This document shows positions 35,901 to 46,464 of a stretch of DNA of 64,000 nucleotides, piece by piece. A model generated the notes under the pieces. The model worked only from the letters and a program-made list of their open reading frames with translations. It did no database searches and had not been told where the DNA came from. A program made the translations under genes and the position numbers. The stretch covers positions 140,354,858 to 140,418,857 of the forward strand of contig NC_067282.1 in NCBI RefSeq assembly GCF_020740795.1, read 5' to 3'. This DNA is from Apus apus. Its lineage: Eukaryota; Chordata; Aves; Apodiformes; Apodidae. Each line of letters starts with the position of its first letter. Position 1 is the stretch's first letter.

Positions 35901-38900
35901 TCCTTCCCAGTCCCAAAGGGAGTTCTGGGTATAAGAGACATAACATAGAATGGTTTGGGTTGGAAAGGACCGTAAAGATACCCAGATCCAACCCCTCTGC
36001 ATTGGCAGGGACACTTCCCACTAGATGAGGTTGCTCAGAGGCCTCATCCAGCCTGGCCTCGAACACTTTCAGGGAGGGAAATAATTCTGATTACCTGCAA
36101 AAAAGGTGTTTTCCTTCCACACTGTTCACAGAAACACATGTTGCGATCAGTCAGCTCTTCTGGATGAAAAAAGTATTCCAAGCAGTCCTCCTAAGAAGAC
36201 AAGAGATTTCTTTCAACTGAATTCCTTCAACCTGCATTTCTTCTTTCTTTTACAGGGTACATGCAAACAGCAAAGCTAAAGGTATGTTTATTCAAAGCAT
36301 GAAAAATTGCCCAGCAATTTAAAGAAGGGTATCCCCTTTTATCTAACTGCTGGCATGATTAGATCAGTAGAAAAAACATCGAATACCGCATTTTCCACAA
36401 AAAAAGATGTTGATGCCTAAGTGTCTTTTATACCTACTTCAAAGTCCTACACATTTTGAGAGAGGTTCCTATATGATGAAACAGTATAAGGTGGTCAGAG
36501 AATAAATAATGTCCAATGGTCCACGTGTCACCTGAAAAATCCAGTTTCTATTTGTGGCAGCACCTACGTAGCCACCATCACTCCTGTTACCTGGATATCA
36601 ACAGCTGACTTAGCAGTAAAAGAACAGTGCACAGCACAGATGCAGTGAGTCTGGATAGGCATTACATGTTATCTGGGGCACCTCACTTCAGTATCTAAGT
36701 TCTCACAGGTACACATCACTGTGTAGTACAAGTCTTTGAGTCTTACAAAGTATTTAGTCAATACCCTTTTTAGAAAGGCAATTCAAGGACTTTATTTCCC
36801 AGCCCTCAAATCAAACACAATTTCTGAGAAATTTAGAACCCCTCAAAACAAAGAAATGTAATTGAGAAAGGAGCTCCTCAAAGCCCCAGACACCCTGCAG
36901 ATATTCTTGCAGAGATTCTAGATGAGTCCCAGGAGACACCAGTGCTGCAAGGAAAAGGCTCCCACAATGAACAGAGCAGAATCTTCTTCCTGAGGGAACA
37001 ATGCTGCCACTGAACTTACCAGAGTTCTCAGCATCTGAGAATTGGAATCCAGCACTGGGACAGGAAGGGTTAACATGGTGCTATTCCTCTTTGTTTCAAG
37101 AGAGCATTTCTGACAGGCTAAATGCTCCTGTACACAGATAATGTACAAATTGCTCAGCTCTTCAACCTGAAGGGGTATAAAAAATGGCCAAAACAAGGTT
37201 TATGAAGGACACAGCTGGAGACAGTTCCCTCCGTGGGTGGGAAAGCCCATACGGACACGTTACTTCATGCAATGTTACTTCATGCAATGTTACTGATTTA
37301 AGGCTTGAACCTAGGTCTGACATTTATTTATCTGGACAGAGTACTTCTCACCATTGTTGTGGTTTTGGGCCCAACACAACAACAAAAGGAACAGCCCCAT
37401 GGCTGCTCACTCAACTCCCCCATCACACACACACTCTGGGATGAGGAGAACAAAGCTCATGGGTTGAGACAAAGGACAAGGAGGGTTCTTCACCAATTAA
37501 GGTCCTGGGCAAAACAGACTGAACTTGGGGAAGAAATAATAATTTAATTTCACACTAATCAAACCCACACAGGACACATAAAGAGCAGGGTTTACGTAGG
37601 TTAACCCCACCCCTCCCTTCTTCCCAGGCCCAAATCACTTTGTTCCTGGTTTCTCTCCCTCCTTCCCCCAGCAGCACAGGGGGACAGGGGATAGGGTTTA
37701 GAGTCAGTTCATGGGCTGGTGGTTCTTGCCGCGCCATCCTCCTCAGGAAGAAGGATTCCTTACAATCCTTCCCTGCTTTCCCATGGGAGAGAGTCCTCCA
37801 CAAACCTCTCCTTCATGAACCCTTCCCATGAGGTCTGGAGAAAGTTGCTCCAGCCTGGGCTTCCCAGCGTCACAGGGTCCTTCAGGAACAGCCAAGTCCC
37901 CTGGCACTGGGGTCTTCCAAAGCTGCATAATCACAGTCCACAGGCAGCAAATCCACTGGCCACAAAATCCAAGTCCAGTGGCCAAGTTCACCCCTCCTGG
38001 CACCTTCAGGGAATGTTCCACCACGTTCCTTCATGAGTGCAGGGGAACAGCTGCCATCTCGCCATGGGTTGAAGGGCAACTTCTAGGGCACCTTCTTCCC
38101 CTCCTTCCTCACCAACCACCAGCACTGCTCTCTGCTCTCATCCTCCTGCACCAGCTCTTCTCCCTGCAGCACAGCTCTTCTCCCTCAAGGGCCCCTCTGC
38201 TCAGGTGTTATAGCTGTTCTTTCGTATGTTAATCGCTGAGGAGCATCTATTGTCCGTCTAATGGCTCCTTGGCTGGCTTTGAGCAGGGGGAGCTTCTCAG
38301 CTTCTTACCAGAGCCACTCCTGGGGCCCTTCCTCCCTACCAAAAAACCCACCAAACCAAAGCAGAACAACCATTTAAAGGAGAACAACTCCTTCCCCTCA
38401 TCCCCCAACAGAGGGGAAAGACACAGTCTGTGACAAGATCAGACAGTTAAATGTCTGTTTTGATGCCAAATGTTATTGTTTTGTTCGGAACTGCAACAGG
38501 AGCCTGTCTTCTGTATGACTATGACACTGGGTGAGGAAGAGTCACTTTTCTCTTACCTTCCTCCCCACAAGGAACTGTCATACACACAATATACTAACAG
38601 TGACTAGTTACAATGAAATGCATACATCTGACTTCAAAGAATGGAAGAACTGTCAAGACATGTAATTAAATGCTTAAGGAAATTTGTGGAAAAAAGAAAT
38701 GCAAAGTAGCTAAATTCAGTGTTGGAAGAAAACCAATTGTTATTGATGAACTCTTGAACTCTCCCATTAGAAAAGAGACCCTGGCATGCCCTAAAAGTAG
38801 GAGGAACAAAAATGAACTGTGTTTCAAAATGCTGACACCTAAGAAATCAAGATTTCCTCTTTGATTCAAAAGATGAGAGGAAAAATTCAAATAGGGGATA

Positions 38901-41900
38901 GTTTTAAGAATTTAATTTAGGAAATTTGTCAGTGAATGGGATTATTCAAGAAGCAGCAGAAACCACACACGGGACAAGGGCCTGGTGTTAATTTCAGTTG
39001 ACTATCCTTACCAGCTCTGGCTCTTCCATCTGCCTCTTCAGCAAGTTCCAGAGAGTCAGAAAGAGATGGGCAGCATCATGCTGCACAAACACTGGACAAA
39101 CAGAAATCACAGCCTCAATCAGTATAATGAACAGCACCAAGCACTGATTTCCCACAGATGGCAAAGGGAGATTTATTGTCCCCCATTAGATCCAGTCTCT
39201 TACTCCCTTGCCACTCCCTGCCAGGACAGAGCTCAGACTGGAGATGAGCTGCATGTCTCTGTGTGACCTGAGCAAGCAGTGGGAAAAGACTGGAGGGCCT
39301 GCGTGCCCCATTGTACAACCCAGTGCAGAAGTCATGGCCTTGTCACCAGAGCAGGGCCAAGAGTACACCCAATACCTACTGGAGAACAGGGCTCAGATAC
39401 CATATTGACTTAAGGGTTGCATTTATTTAAGGACTTTCTAGAAACAATAGAGTACTCATTTTCACCTTCACTGCTCCACAGACTTGTCTCCCCCATCCCC
39501 TCCCCAAGGCTGTAACACTCCTGAGTGCTGAGAGAAAAATGATAGGGAGGCCTATCCATATGTCTTATCCACAGAATGGTATAAACCTTGATCCCCACCC
39601 AAGGAACAAGCACACAGTTTCAGCACAGGAAGCCAAGGATGATGTAGTAACATTATGCTTTGGCTTTCCACTCTGGCTAAACTGGTATATTAAGAAACTT
39701 GAGATGGTGGGATACAGCTCTATGCACAGCTTGTTATAATGGCTCAGCAGAGAATTGCTTCAAGATTGAACTGGGGGGGTGGGGAGGAGGTGTTGGAAAT
39801 CCATGTTGTCGAATGTGAAGAACTGATGTTCTCAACCCACAATGAACTCAAGATTTAGGAACTGGGCAAAAACTACACATAGTTTAGCAAAATCCTGCCA
39901 TTTCAGGTTATCTTGCATTCCTCCTTAACATATGTCTAGGCTGGCTACCATCTATGCCTTTCAGTGCTGTCCTATTTTGGCTTTTATAGCATAAAGATCA
40001 GGACGTTTGGATATACTGTCTTTATTTGTGTACATGAACAGAACCTCAGCATCCTCTCCTCTCTCTGGCCAGTAGCAGAAGCTGAGTCCTCCAGCAGCCT
40101 GACAGTCTTCCCACCATTTGGACATCAGAAAGGATATCCAGCAGGGGCTTTTTTTCCCTTCTTAACAAGTAAGACAGCATCTCACTCACAACTGGGAGGC
40201 AGCTATTAAGAGCACTGCCTCATCCTGTACATAATTCCCCACAGTTCTGAATCTCTGAATGAGATGTCAGAGTCTGCATTGCTTATTAGTGCTTGATAAT
40301 TTACATCCCTGGCCTGCAGACACAGGTGAGCATGAGGTGGCCACGCTTACATTTTACTTTGTATGCTGAAAGACAGTGAACAATGTCTATGGGAGAAACA
40401 GCTTTCTGCTTTCCACACTGCATCTTCTCCAACAGCAGGAGCATTTGGTATGGGACATTCCTCTTCTGCGCAGCACATAGTGGCACTGTGATCCTATGAA
40501 GAGGAGAAGCAACATGAATTGTAATCAAGAGTAATAAGACATGACACCTGAAGGAATAGGGGTGGAGAGCACAGATAGCAACTTAAGAGGAACCAGAACA
40601 GGCATGTTTTTAGCAAAAGAACGAAAAAGGGGAAGCAGACACCTGCGCTAGCTCATCCCACAATGTAGGCTGACAGTTTAAAGTAAAAAGCCACAATTTT
40701 TAAGTTGGCCTGTTCCTGAATAAGGGGCAAGCTGAGCAGATCCTGAAGTGCTTGTTGAAAGTGCTCTAGAAAGAGCACTAGTTACAGCAAGTTTCAGACC
40801 TGTTCTTGCCGTCTACCTTCTCACGTCTTCATTCTCAACAAACCCGCAAAATTCCATGGGCATGAATATCATAATGCTTGTATTTCAGCTATATGCCAAC
40901 TGAAAAGCTCCCTAAGTTCATTGCAGTTGACAGGTTTTTCAAGTCTTTCTTCAAATAACAATGGTAACATACTGTCTACATTATTTAGCTTTGCCCATTT
41001 ATGACACTTCTCATCTCTGCATGCCAGTAACTTGCCTTCTTCCCTCTCTGCGCAATGATGACTGTATAAGGAATTTGGAGAAAGGAGGTTTTTAAGGCCA
41101 GGTTGGATGAGGTTTTGTGCAACCTGTTCTAGTGGTAGGGTTCCCTGCTCATGGCAGGAGGGTTGGAACTAGATGATCTTTAAGGTCCCAACCTTAATGA
41201 TTCTATGATTCTAGGACAGAATAGGAATTATGCACTTAGATGATTAAAGCTGCAGTGAACTGAGCAAACTGAAAACAAATTAAACCAGTTATTACTGTGG
41301 TTGGTAGAGAGGCAGAAGCCCAAAGCCTGCTCACAAAGAAGGAGACAGCACAGTCATACAAAACAAAATAACACATATTTGCTATCTGCAACAACATATA
41401 CTCTTCTCTATCAGGTGTTAGCCAGGATCACAGCAGGCCAGAGGCTATGGATCACCAGGATGTTTACGAGCACATGCTTAAAGTTACAAAATTAATAGTG
41501 ACTATGGTTACACACAACACATCCTTTAGTTGTAACGGGCTAGAAACATACCATAAACTAAATCATATCCTGTTATGGAAAAGACAGATGCCCATCATAA
41601 AGACTCAGTATTCAGGGCTGCAACCAGAACATGAATCAGAGGTGACTAACAAGTCAGAAAACTACAACTTCTACTTTTGCAAGCCCCAGTCTGTATGTGA
41701 AAGGCACAAGGCAGAGAGAGCTTGCTGAGTGAACTGAAGGCACATTGCTAGCACTTTGATGACCCAAGCCTTCAAACGTATATCCCATTAATAAAAAAAT
41801 TAAGACAACAGAGCAACAATAGAAGCATCTCAGGTGGTACCTTCGAAGTATTCTCGTGAAGTGTATATTCATGAGGAACACTTGAAGCACAGAGTTCAGA

Positions 41901-43178
41901 CAGCAGCTCTGTGCAATGTTGTACAGTCCAATAGCTCCTGTAGGCCCAGAAAAAGAGGAATTAACACCTGGAGATAGTATAAGAAAAGTAAAAGTTATAT
42001 AAAAGTATATAAGAAAAGTAAAAATTATTTGGAAGTGGGAAACTCCTCTTGCATATATTCAGTCATTCTGTGCATAGATGTGGCACCTTGGCCAGATATG
42101 AGAAAGTGCTCAATCTATTCTTATGTTCCTCAAGCCAAGAATTTATTTTATCTTTTTTTGCAACTGACGGGAAAAATCCAAGTAAGTCTGGATTATGATA
42201 TTCAGATGTCTCCCAGTTCTTCTATTTCCATTCCTCTCATAACACATCTAAACATTAAATAATTTTTTAAAAAAACAGGAGTCAAAGGCTTCCTGTATGA
42301 GGATTTTTATTCTGCCTTTTCCAGGCCTAATAACAAAATGAAAAGCTACACATGGGACCACATGTTAGCTGCCTACCACACAGGCTTTAAGTTTCCCCTT
42401 CAGCCTACCTTTAGTGTTCTTTGACTCAGTTTCAAAGAAAGGAACTAGCCTGAAAAGTGGAAAAGGCAAATTACAGCTGTTCACGCTGCATTTGCATATT
42501 CTGTAGCGCAAAGGGCTATAAGTAATTGTGGTCACAAATTAGAAGTTTTTCTTCTGAAGACATCACCAAAGAGAGATAGGAAATGGAACGGAAACTGAGA
42601 ACAAATGAAATGCATACAACCATTCGTAAAGGTGGGAAACAGCTGGGATGGAGCAATAAGTACACCTGAAATACTGATGACACCTTTACAGAGGCCAATC
42701 TAGTGATGAAGGACTAAAACCAGGGCCTGGCCCATGGTTTAGCAAATCCAGAAGCATTGCTGGCTGTGTTTGGAAAGAGACAGGGCTGGCATCTAGACCT
42801 TTTTGGCTGCAATGGCCACTTTGAGGACTTAAAAGGGGGAAAAAGCTCTGAGATCCTCACGTAATCTGTTCCCAGAAAGCAAAAGGTTTACTTGGCAGGA
42901 CAAAATGAGAATTGTCTGTATATCCCTCAGCAAAGATATAAAGGAGATAATGAAGCCTAAGGACAGAGAATGGAACAGTAGGCATTAGAAACAAAATGTG
43001 AGAGTTTACCATTTTTTAAGTCTGCCACACCAAGGATTGATTTTAGCCTCTGATTTTTGGCCTTCTGCTCTTCGGCTTCCTCTTTGTTATCTTGTACATC
43101 CATTTTTGCCTTCACGGCCTCACTTTCTGCCAGCTCTAGTTTCTTGCTTCTTTCTTCACATCCATTTCTTTGTCCCAT
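32979..43178 (-). CDS. USP18: Ubiquitin-specific peptidase 18, 10 coding exons, 377 aa
   Basis: Coding exons in transcript order: 43178-43010 (within exon 43205-43010), 41937-41841, 40493-40351, 39091-39012, 37166-37020, 36190-36095, 34940-34770, 34186-34055, 33589-33540, 33027-32979. They total 1134 bp in one frame with GT-AG junctions. USP18 removes ISG15 from proteins and, independently, dampens type I interferon signalling at IFNAR2. The Cys box is NIAQSCCLNS (catalytic C68), the His box is DSGHYCAYIR (H322), and the third site is FNDS (N339/D340). Zinc-binding pairs are C181/C184 and C233/C236. The Lys/Glu-rich N-terminus (residues 1-56) is poorly conserved, as is usual. The last 49-bp exon encodes the closing strand ETAYLLIYMK; without it the protein would appear truncated after HW. 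The start is the first ATG after the acceptor at 43206. Human USP18 is 372 aa. TUBA8 lies upstream, as in mammals. Confidence 0.95.
35941..36072 (-). mobile_element. CR1 LINE 3' fragment next to a USP18 exon
   Basis: ACATAGAATGGTTTGGGTTGG followed by AAAGGACC and the AGATGAGGTTGCTCAGAGGC / CCAGCCTGGCCT blocks, the reverse complement of a CR1 tail. It ends only about 23 bp from the donor edge of USP18 exon 36190-36095. Confidence 0.87.
37259..37294. repeat. 15-bp tandem duplication in a USP18 intron
   Basis: GTTACTTCATGCAAT occurs twice in tandem, followed by GTTACT of a third copy. It lies about 90 bp upstream (gene sense) of exon 37166-37020. Confidence 0.85.
37355..38435 (-). mobile_element. 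ERVL-type LTR in a USP18 intron, gene-sense
   Basis: On the - strand it starts TGTCACAGACTGTGTC and ends AAAACCACAACA. In between are GGAAGACCCCAGTGCCAGGG, CTCTCTCCCATGGG, CTTCCTGAGGAGGATGG and an AAATTAAATTATTATTTC polyadenylation-type region, the same architecture as the split LTR at 25919-30004 but diverged. It lies between exons 39091-39012 and 37166-37020. I found no target duplication, which fits an older insertion. Confidence 0.72.
41065..41212 (+). mobile_element. CR1 LINE 3' fragment in a USP18 intron
   Basis: GGCCAGGTTGGATGAGGTTT, TTGGAACTAGATGATCTTTA and the terminal ATTCTATGATTCT octamer repeats show a CR1 3' end in + orientation, antisense to USP18. Confidence 0.88.
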
Positions 43179-45747
43179 CAGCAATATTGTACAAAGGCAG
43201 CAGGTCTGCAGAAAACACAGAAAGACCAGAAAGAGGATGAGCACCCAGAAACACGGGATTTGTCTTTGTATTTGATATTTTCACTATGAAAAAGCTGGAA
43301 TGGCAATAAAATTAGTAAGACTACTTCAACGACATTTGGGATGTTTAAATTAACTTGGGTACTGTGGGTGTGCAGGCCTTTGAGGTGGAGCTTGACAACT
43401 GCACATTCTGCCTTCCTTTTCTGGCTAAATATGTAAACAAATCTTTGGTTCCACAAAACCAGCTCCACCCAGGCAGCGAACTCCAGATATCCCCATTTAA
43501 GATGTAGTAAACAATACAATCAAAATTGTCCAAATGGCAGATGTTGCAAAACTCCTCCGTGTAGCAGAAGTAACGCTTTATCATCCTAAGTATCCCGGAT
43601 ATTTAAAAGGACAAATTTCACCTTCTCTAGACTTTTGAGCTGATAGCCATTTTGTTTTCTCTACCAGGCTTTCTGCGTTGTTTTTATGTGCCTTAGTCAC
43701 AGCTCTGCTGTGGCACTTTGGACTGTAATTTTTAAAGGCATTTACACACCGAGATATGCGTTTGGTTTTATGCTCCTTGAAGTGCTCACAGGTAAAGCAA
43801 CAGAACCCCTATAATGCCTTGATTTTCAAGAGTACTGAACAGACCATTAATCTTATGACTCAGCTACCGCCTCTTTAAAAAAAAAGAAAAAAAAAAGGAA
43901 AAAAAAGTCCAAATTAAAGCAAAGAAAAATGCACAAGTAAAATAAGGTGACAAGTGTTTGAATTCAATTACACAAAAATGAAACTTTTTAAAAGCCCACC
44001 ACCAACAGGGAGGCAGAATCAGAAAAAAAAAAAAAAAAGAATTATTTGCTTAGGGAAGAATTCACAGGGGAAAAAACCAAATTATTATTCTACAAATATT
44101 AAACAGCACATAAAATGAACCTGAGACCAGGTGCGGAAAGAATCAAGAAAAGCTACGAAGAAAGGGAAATAAGCAAAACATCCTGGTTCTGCCTTTCACA
44201 AAATCTTTGCTTTAAAAACTTGTTGTTTTTCAGGTTAACTGTGCCTAATAATGATAAACATAGACGTTTCTGAAGAATTTATCAGACAGGGAAACTATAA
44301 ATGGATTTCTTTTATTCCCAGTTATTACCATTAAACTTAAGTATACTTTTCCCCAACTGTACTTTTGATTCTTTACTTTTGAAGATCGCTTTTGAACTCA
44401 AAGTGTCATACACTGAGATTCACTAAATATTGTTGAATTTGGTGAGTTTTATTTTGGAAAAAATAAACCCAGACATTCAAAGACAAATTTGAGAACACTT
44501 CTTTTTATATCCAAACCCAGTTTAGAACAGCTACGTAGGAAAAGAGAAACTGGATTCGGTTTCTTCCTAGGCAAACCAGAGTCTCAACTCACACTGCCTC
44601 TTCCCCTGAAAACTATTTCATGATGCATTCTGGTTTCAGAAAGCCCAGATGGAACAGGAGCCCGTTTTTGCCACTGCAGCCAGAGTCAGTGGGTGTAGCT
44701 GGTGTAGTATCAATCAAAAGGTAAGTAATGCTCACAGCCAGTGGGAATGCTGAAGCAGACAGAAAGGAGAGAGCAGGGCAGAGGTAGCTAAACAACCACC
44801 AGGCCTGGAATGAGGTGAAGTTGCAAGGCAGTTCTCCTGCCTTGCAGAAGAGGGAGGAATAAAGGTAGGATGAAACAGCAAGGTCAGAGCTAAAAGGCTT
44901 TAGGTGACTTGAGAAACAGGTAGAAAGGTATTAGGGCAGGAAGGTGCAGCAGGATACAGAGATGGAAGGATTTGGGTTTCTGGTTCAATGAAACCCTTCC
45001 CCAGGCACTACCAGCAGCAATACTGCTGTGGGAGCAGGGACTCCCAACTCCTGCATGGAATTGCCTCATTTTGGCTATCAGAAATACACCATTCCAATCT
45101 GCACTTAACCCTCCTTTCCTTGCAGAAATGTATTTTAAAAAATAGCGAGGGAGCACAGGAATTGCAGAGCAGGTTCCTTTCTTGCCCCCAATTTTTCCTC
45201 TCAGTGGAGAAGCAGGGTCGCTTCTGGGTTTCCTTCACAGGCCAGGGGTAGGACTCAGTACTGCTCCCTCCACACTAGCACTAGGCAGAGAAAAGGCAGC
45301 AGCAGCACGCTCCTTGTACCCTCCACCTGGTCATCAGCTAGCCCTCTCGCTCGCCCTCCCTCAGATAGCCCTGCATCCTCCCTTCCACCCAGACCTGCCC
45401 CACAGCCTACCTGCCCCACAGCCTACCTGCCCTCCCAAGACACCACCTTCGGTCCCTTCACACCCCCCTGCAACAGCCTCCAAAGCACCTGAGGAGGTCC
45501 ACCTCGGGAAGACAACAACCTCTGTCCCTTGTCCCCACTTCCCCGCCATCATCCCCCCTTTCCCCTCACCTCAGGGAGCAGGAGGATGAGGTGCTGGTGC
45601 CGGGGCTGGAGATGGGCTGTGAGACAGCGGCCCTGGGGAGCAGATGGCAGCCCTGGGGTGCTCCCCGAAAGGGCTGACACAGGGGCACAAGCCCTTCACT
45701 TCCCACCTTGCGGTCAAACTACACATTTGATCCGCTCCCATTTTTCC

Positions 45748-45833
45748 TCTCCTCTCCTCTCTCTCTCTCTATTTCTTTATATAAAACATATATTATACAC
45801 ATGCATATGTGTATATACGTATCTATATTTTTA
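45748..45833. repeat. Simple repeat: CTCTC tract followed by TA-rich tract
   Basis: A (CT)n-like run is followed by ATATA/TGTGTATA sequence at the edge of the CpG island. Low complexity only. Confidence 0.8.
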
Positions 45834-46016
45834 CCTCCTGGCGCACCGCGGCTAGGGCTCGTCCTATCCGACGAACAGGCAAAACCAAGGCTTCTTCCCG
45901 ATTCCCGCAGCACCAGGAGCGCTCCGAGCCTCGGCCGGTGCTCAGGGCGGCAGCCGCAGCGGCCGGCGCTCCCCCGGGGGCCGGGACCCCCCGCCTCCCG
46001 GCAGCACAGCGCTCAC

Positions 46017-46180
46017 CTCTGTCCTGCCGACCGCCCCCGGTAGCCCCGCCCCGCCCCCGGGAGCCCCGCGCTGCCGCCGCGGGCCGGGCCGGGCCGGCGG
46101 GCGGAGGGAGGGAGGGAGGGAGGGCTGTCACGCTGCTGTTCTCGCCGGCTGCCTGAGCAGGCAGCAGCGCCCACACCGCC
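46017..46180 (-). other. USP18: Probable noncoding exon 1 of USP18
   Basis: The - strand reads CAGGACAGAG|GTGAGC, a strong donor with its last exon base at 46017, inside a CpG island and just downstream of interferon-response motifs. The coding exon at 43205 starts with a CTGCAG acceptor and 27 bp of 5' UTR, so an upstream noncoding exon is required. The 5' edge is approximate. Confidence 0.6.
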
Positions 46181-46184
46181 GCGT

Positions 46185-46198
46185 AGTTTTCATTTCCC
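46185..46198 (-). promoter_or_regulatory. Second ISRE-like site (one mismatch)
   Basis: The - strand reads GGGAAATGAAAACT, an IRF-type AANNGAAA core with one mismatch to a full ISRE, 22 bp from the perfect site. Paired ISREs are known in mammalian USP18 promoters. Confidence 0.5.
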
Positions 46199-46220
46199 GC
46201 TCGGCGGAGCGTCAGGGACA

Positions 46221-46232
46221 GAAAGTGAAACT
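46221..46232 (+). promoter_or_regulatory. Perfect ISRE core in the USP18 promoter
   Basis: GAAAGTGAAACT matches the interferon-stimulated response element core (GAAANNGAAACT) bound by ISGF3 and IRFs. It lies about 200 bp upstream of the putative exon 1 donor. USP18 is a classic interferon-stimulated gene, so position and motif agree. Confidence 0.75.
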
Positions 46233-46464
46233 CCGCCGGGCCGCGGCTCAGCGCCAGGCGCGGCCGGTCCCGCCTCCCGCCGCCCCCACGACGTGGGGGG
46301 GTTGCTGGGGGGGGGATCCCTGGGCTCAGGGGGAGCCCAGCGCGGGGCTGGCAGGGTCCCGGGGAGCTGCGCGGGCAGCCGGCAGGGGTAGCCGCCCGCT
46401 GGGTGAGGGCAGTAGCCTCCCTCTGCCGCCTCCCTGCCCCGCTCCCACATCTCAGCATGGTTCA

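Larger units (their letters stand above)
45840..46460. promoter_or_regulatory. CpG island at the USP18 promoter
   Basis: Dense CpG and G/C runs (GGGCCGGGCCGGGCCGGCG and similar) contrast with AT-rich flanks. Long open frames on both strands here are compositional. The island holds the exon 1 donor and the ISREs. Confidence 0.8.

Noticed and set aside
45398-45429. 16-bp tandem duplication CCCCACAGCCTACCTG
   Set aside because: A two-copy local duplication in low-complexity C-rich DNA; no further structure.
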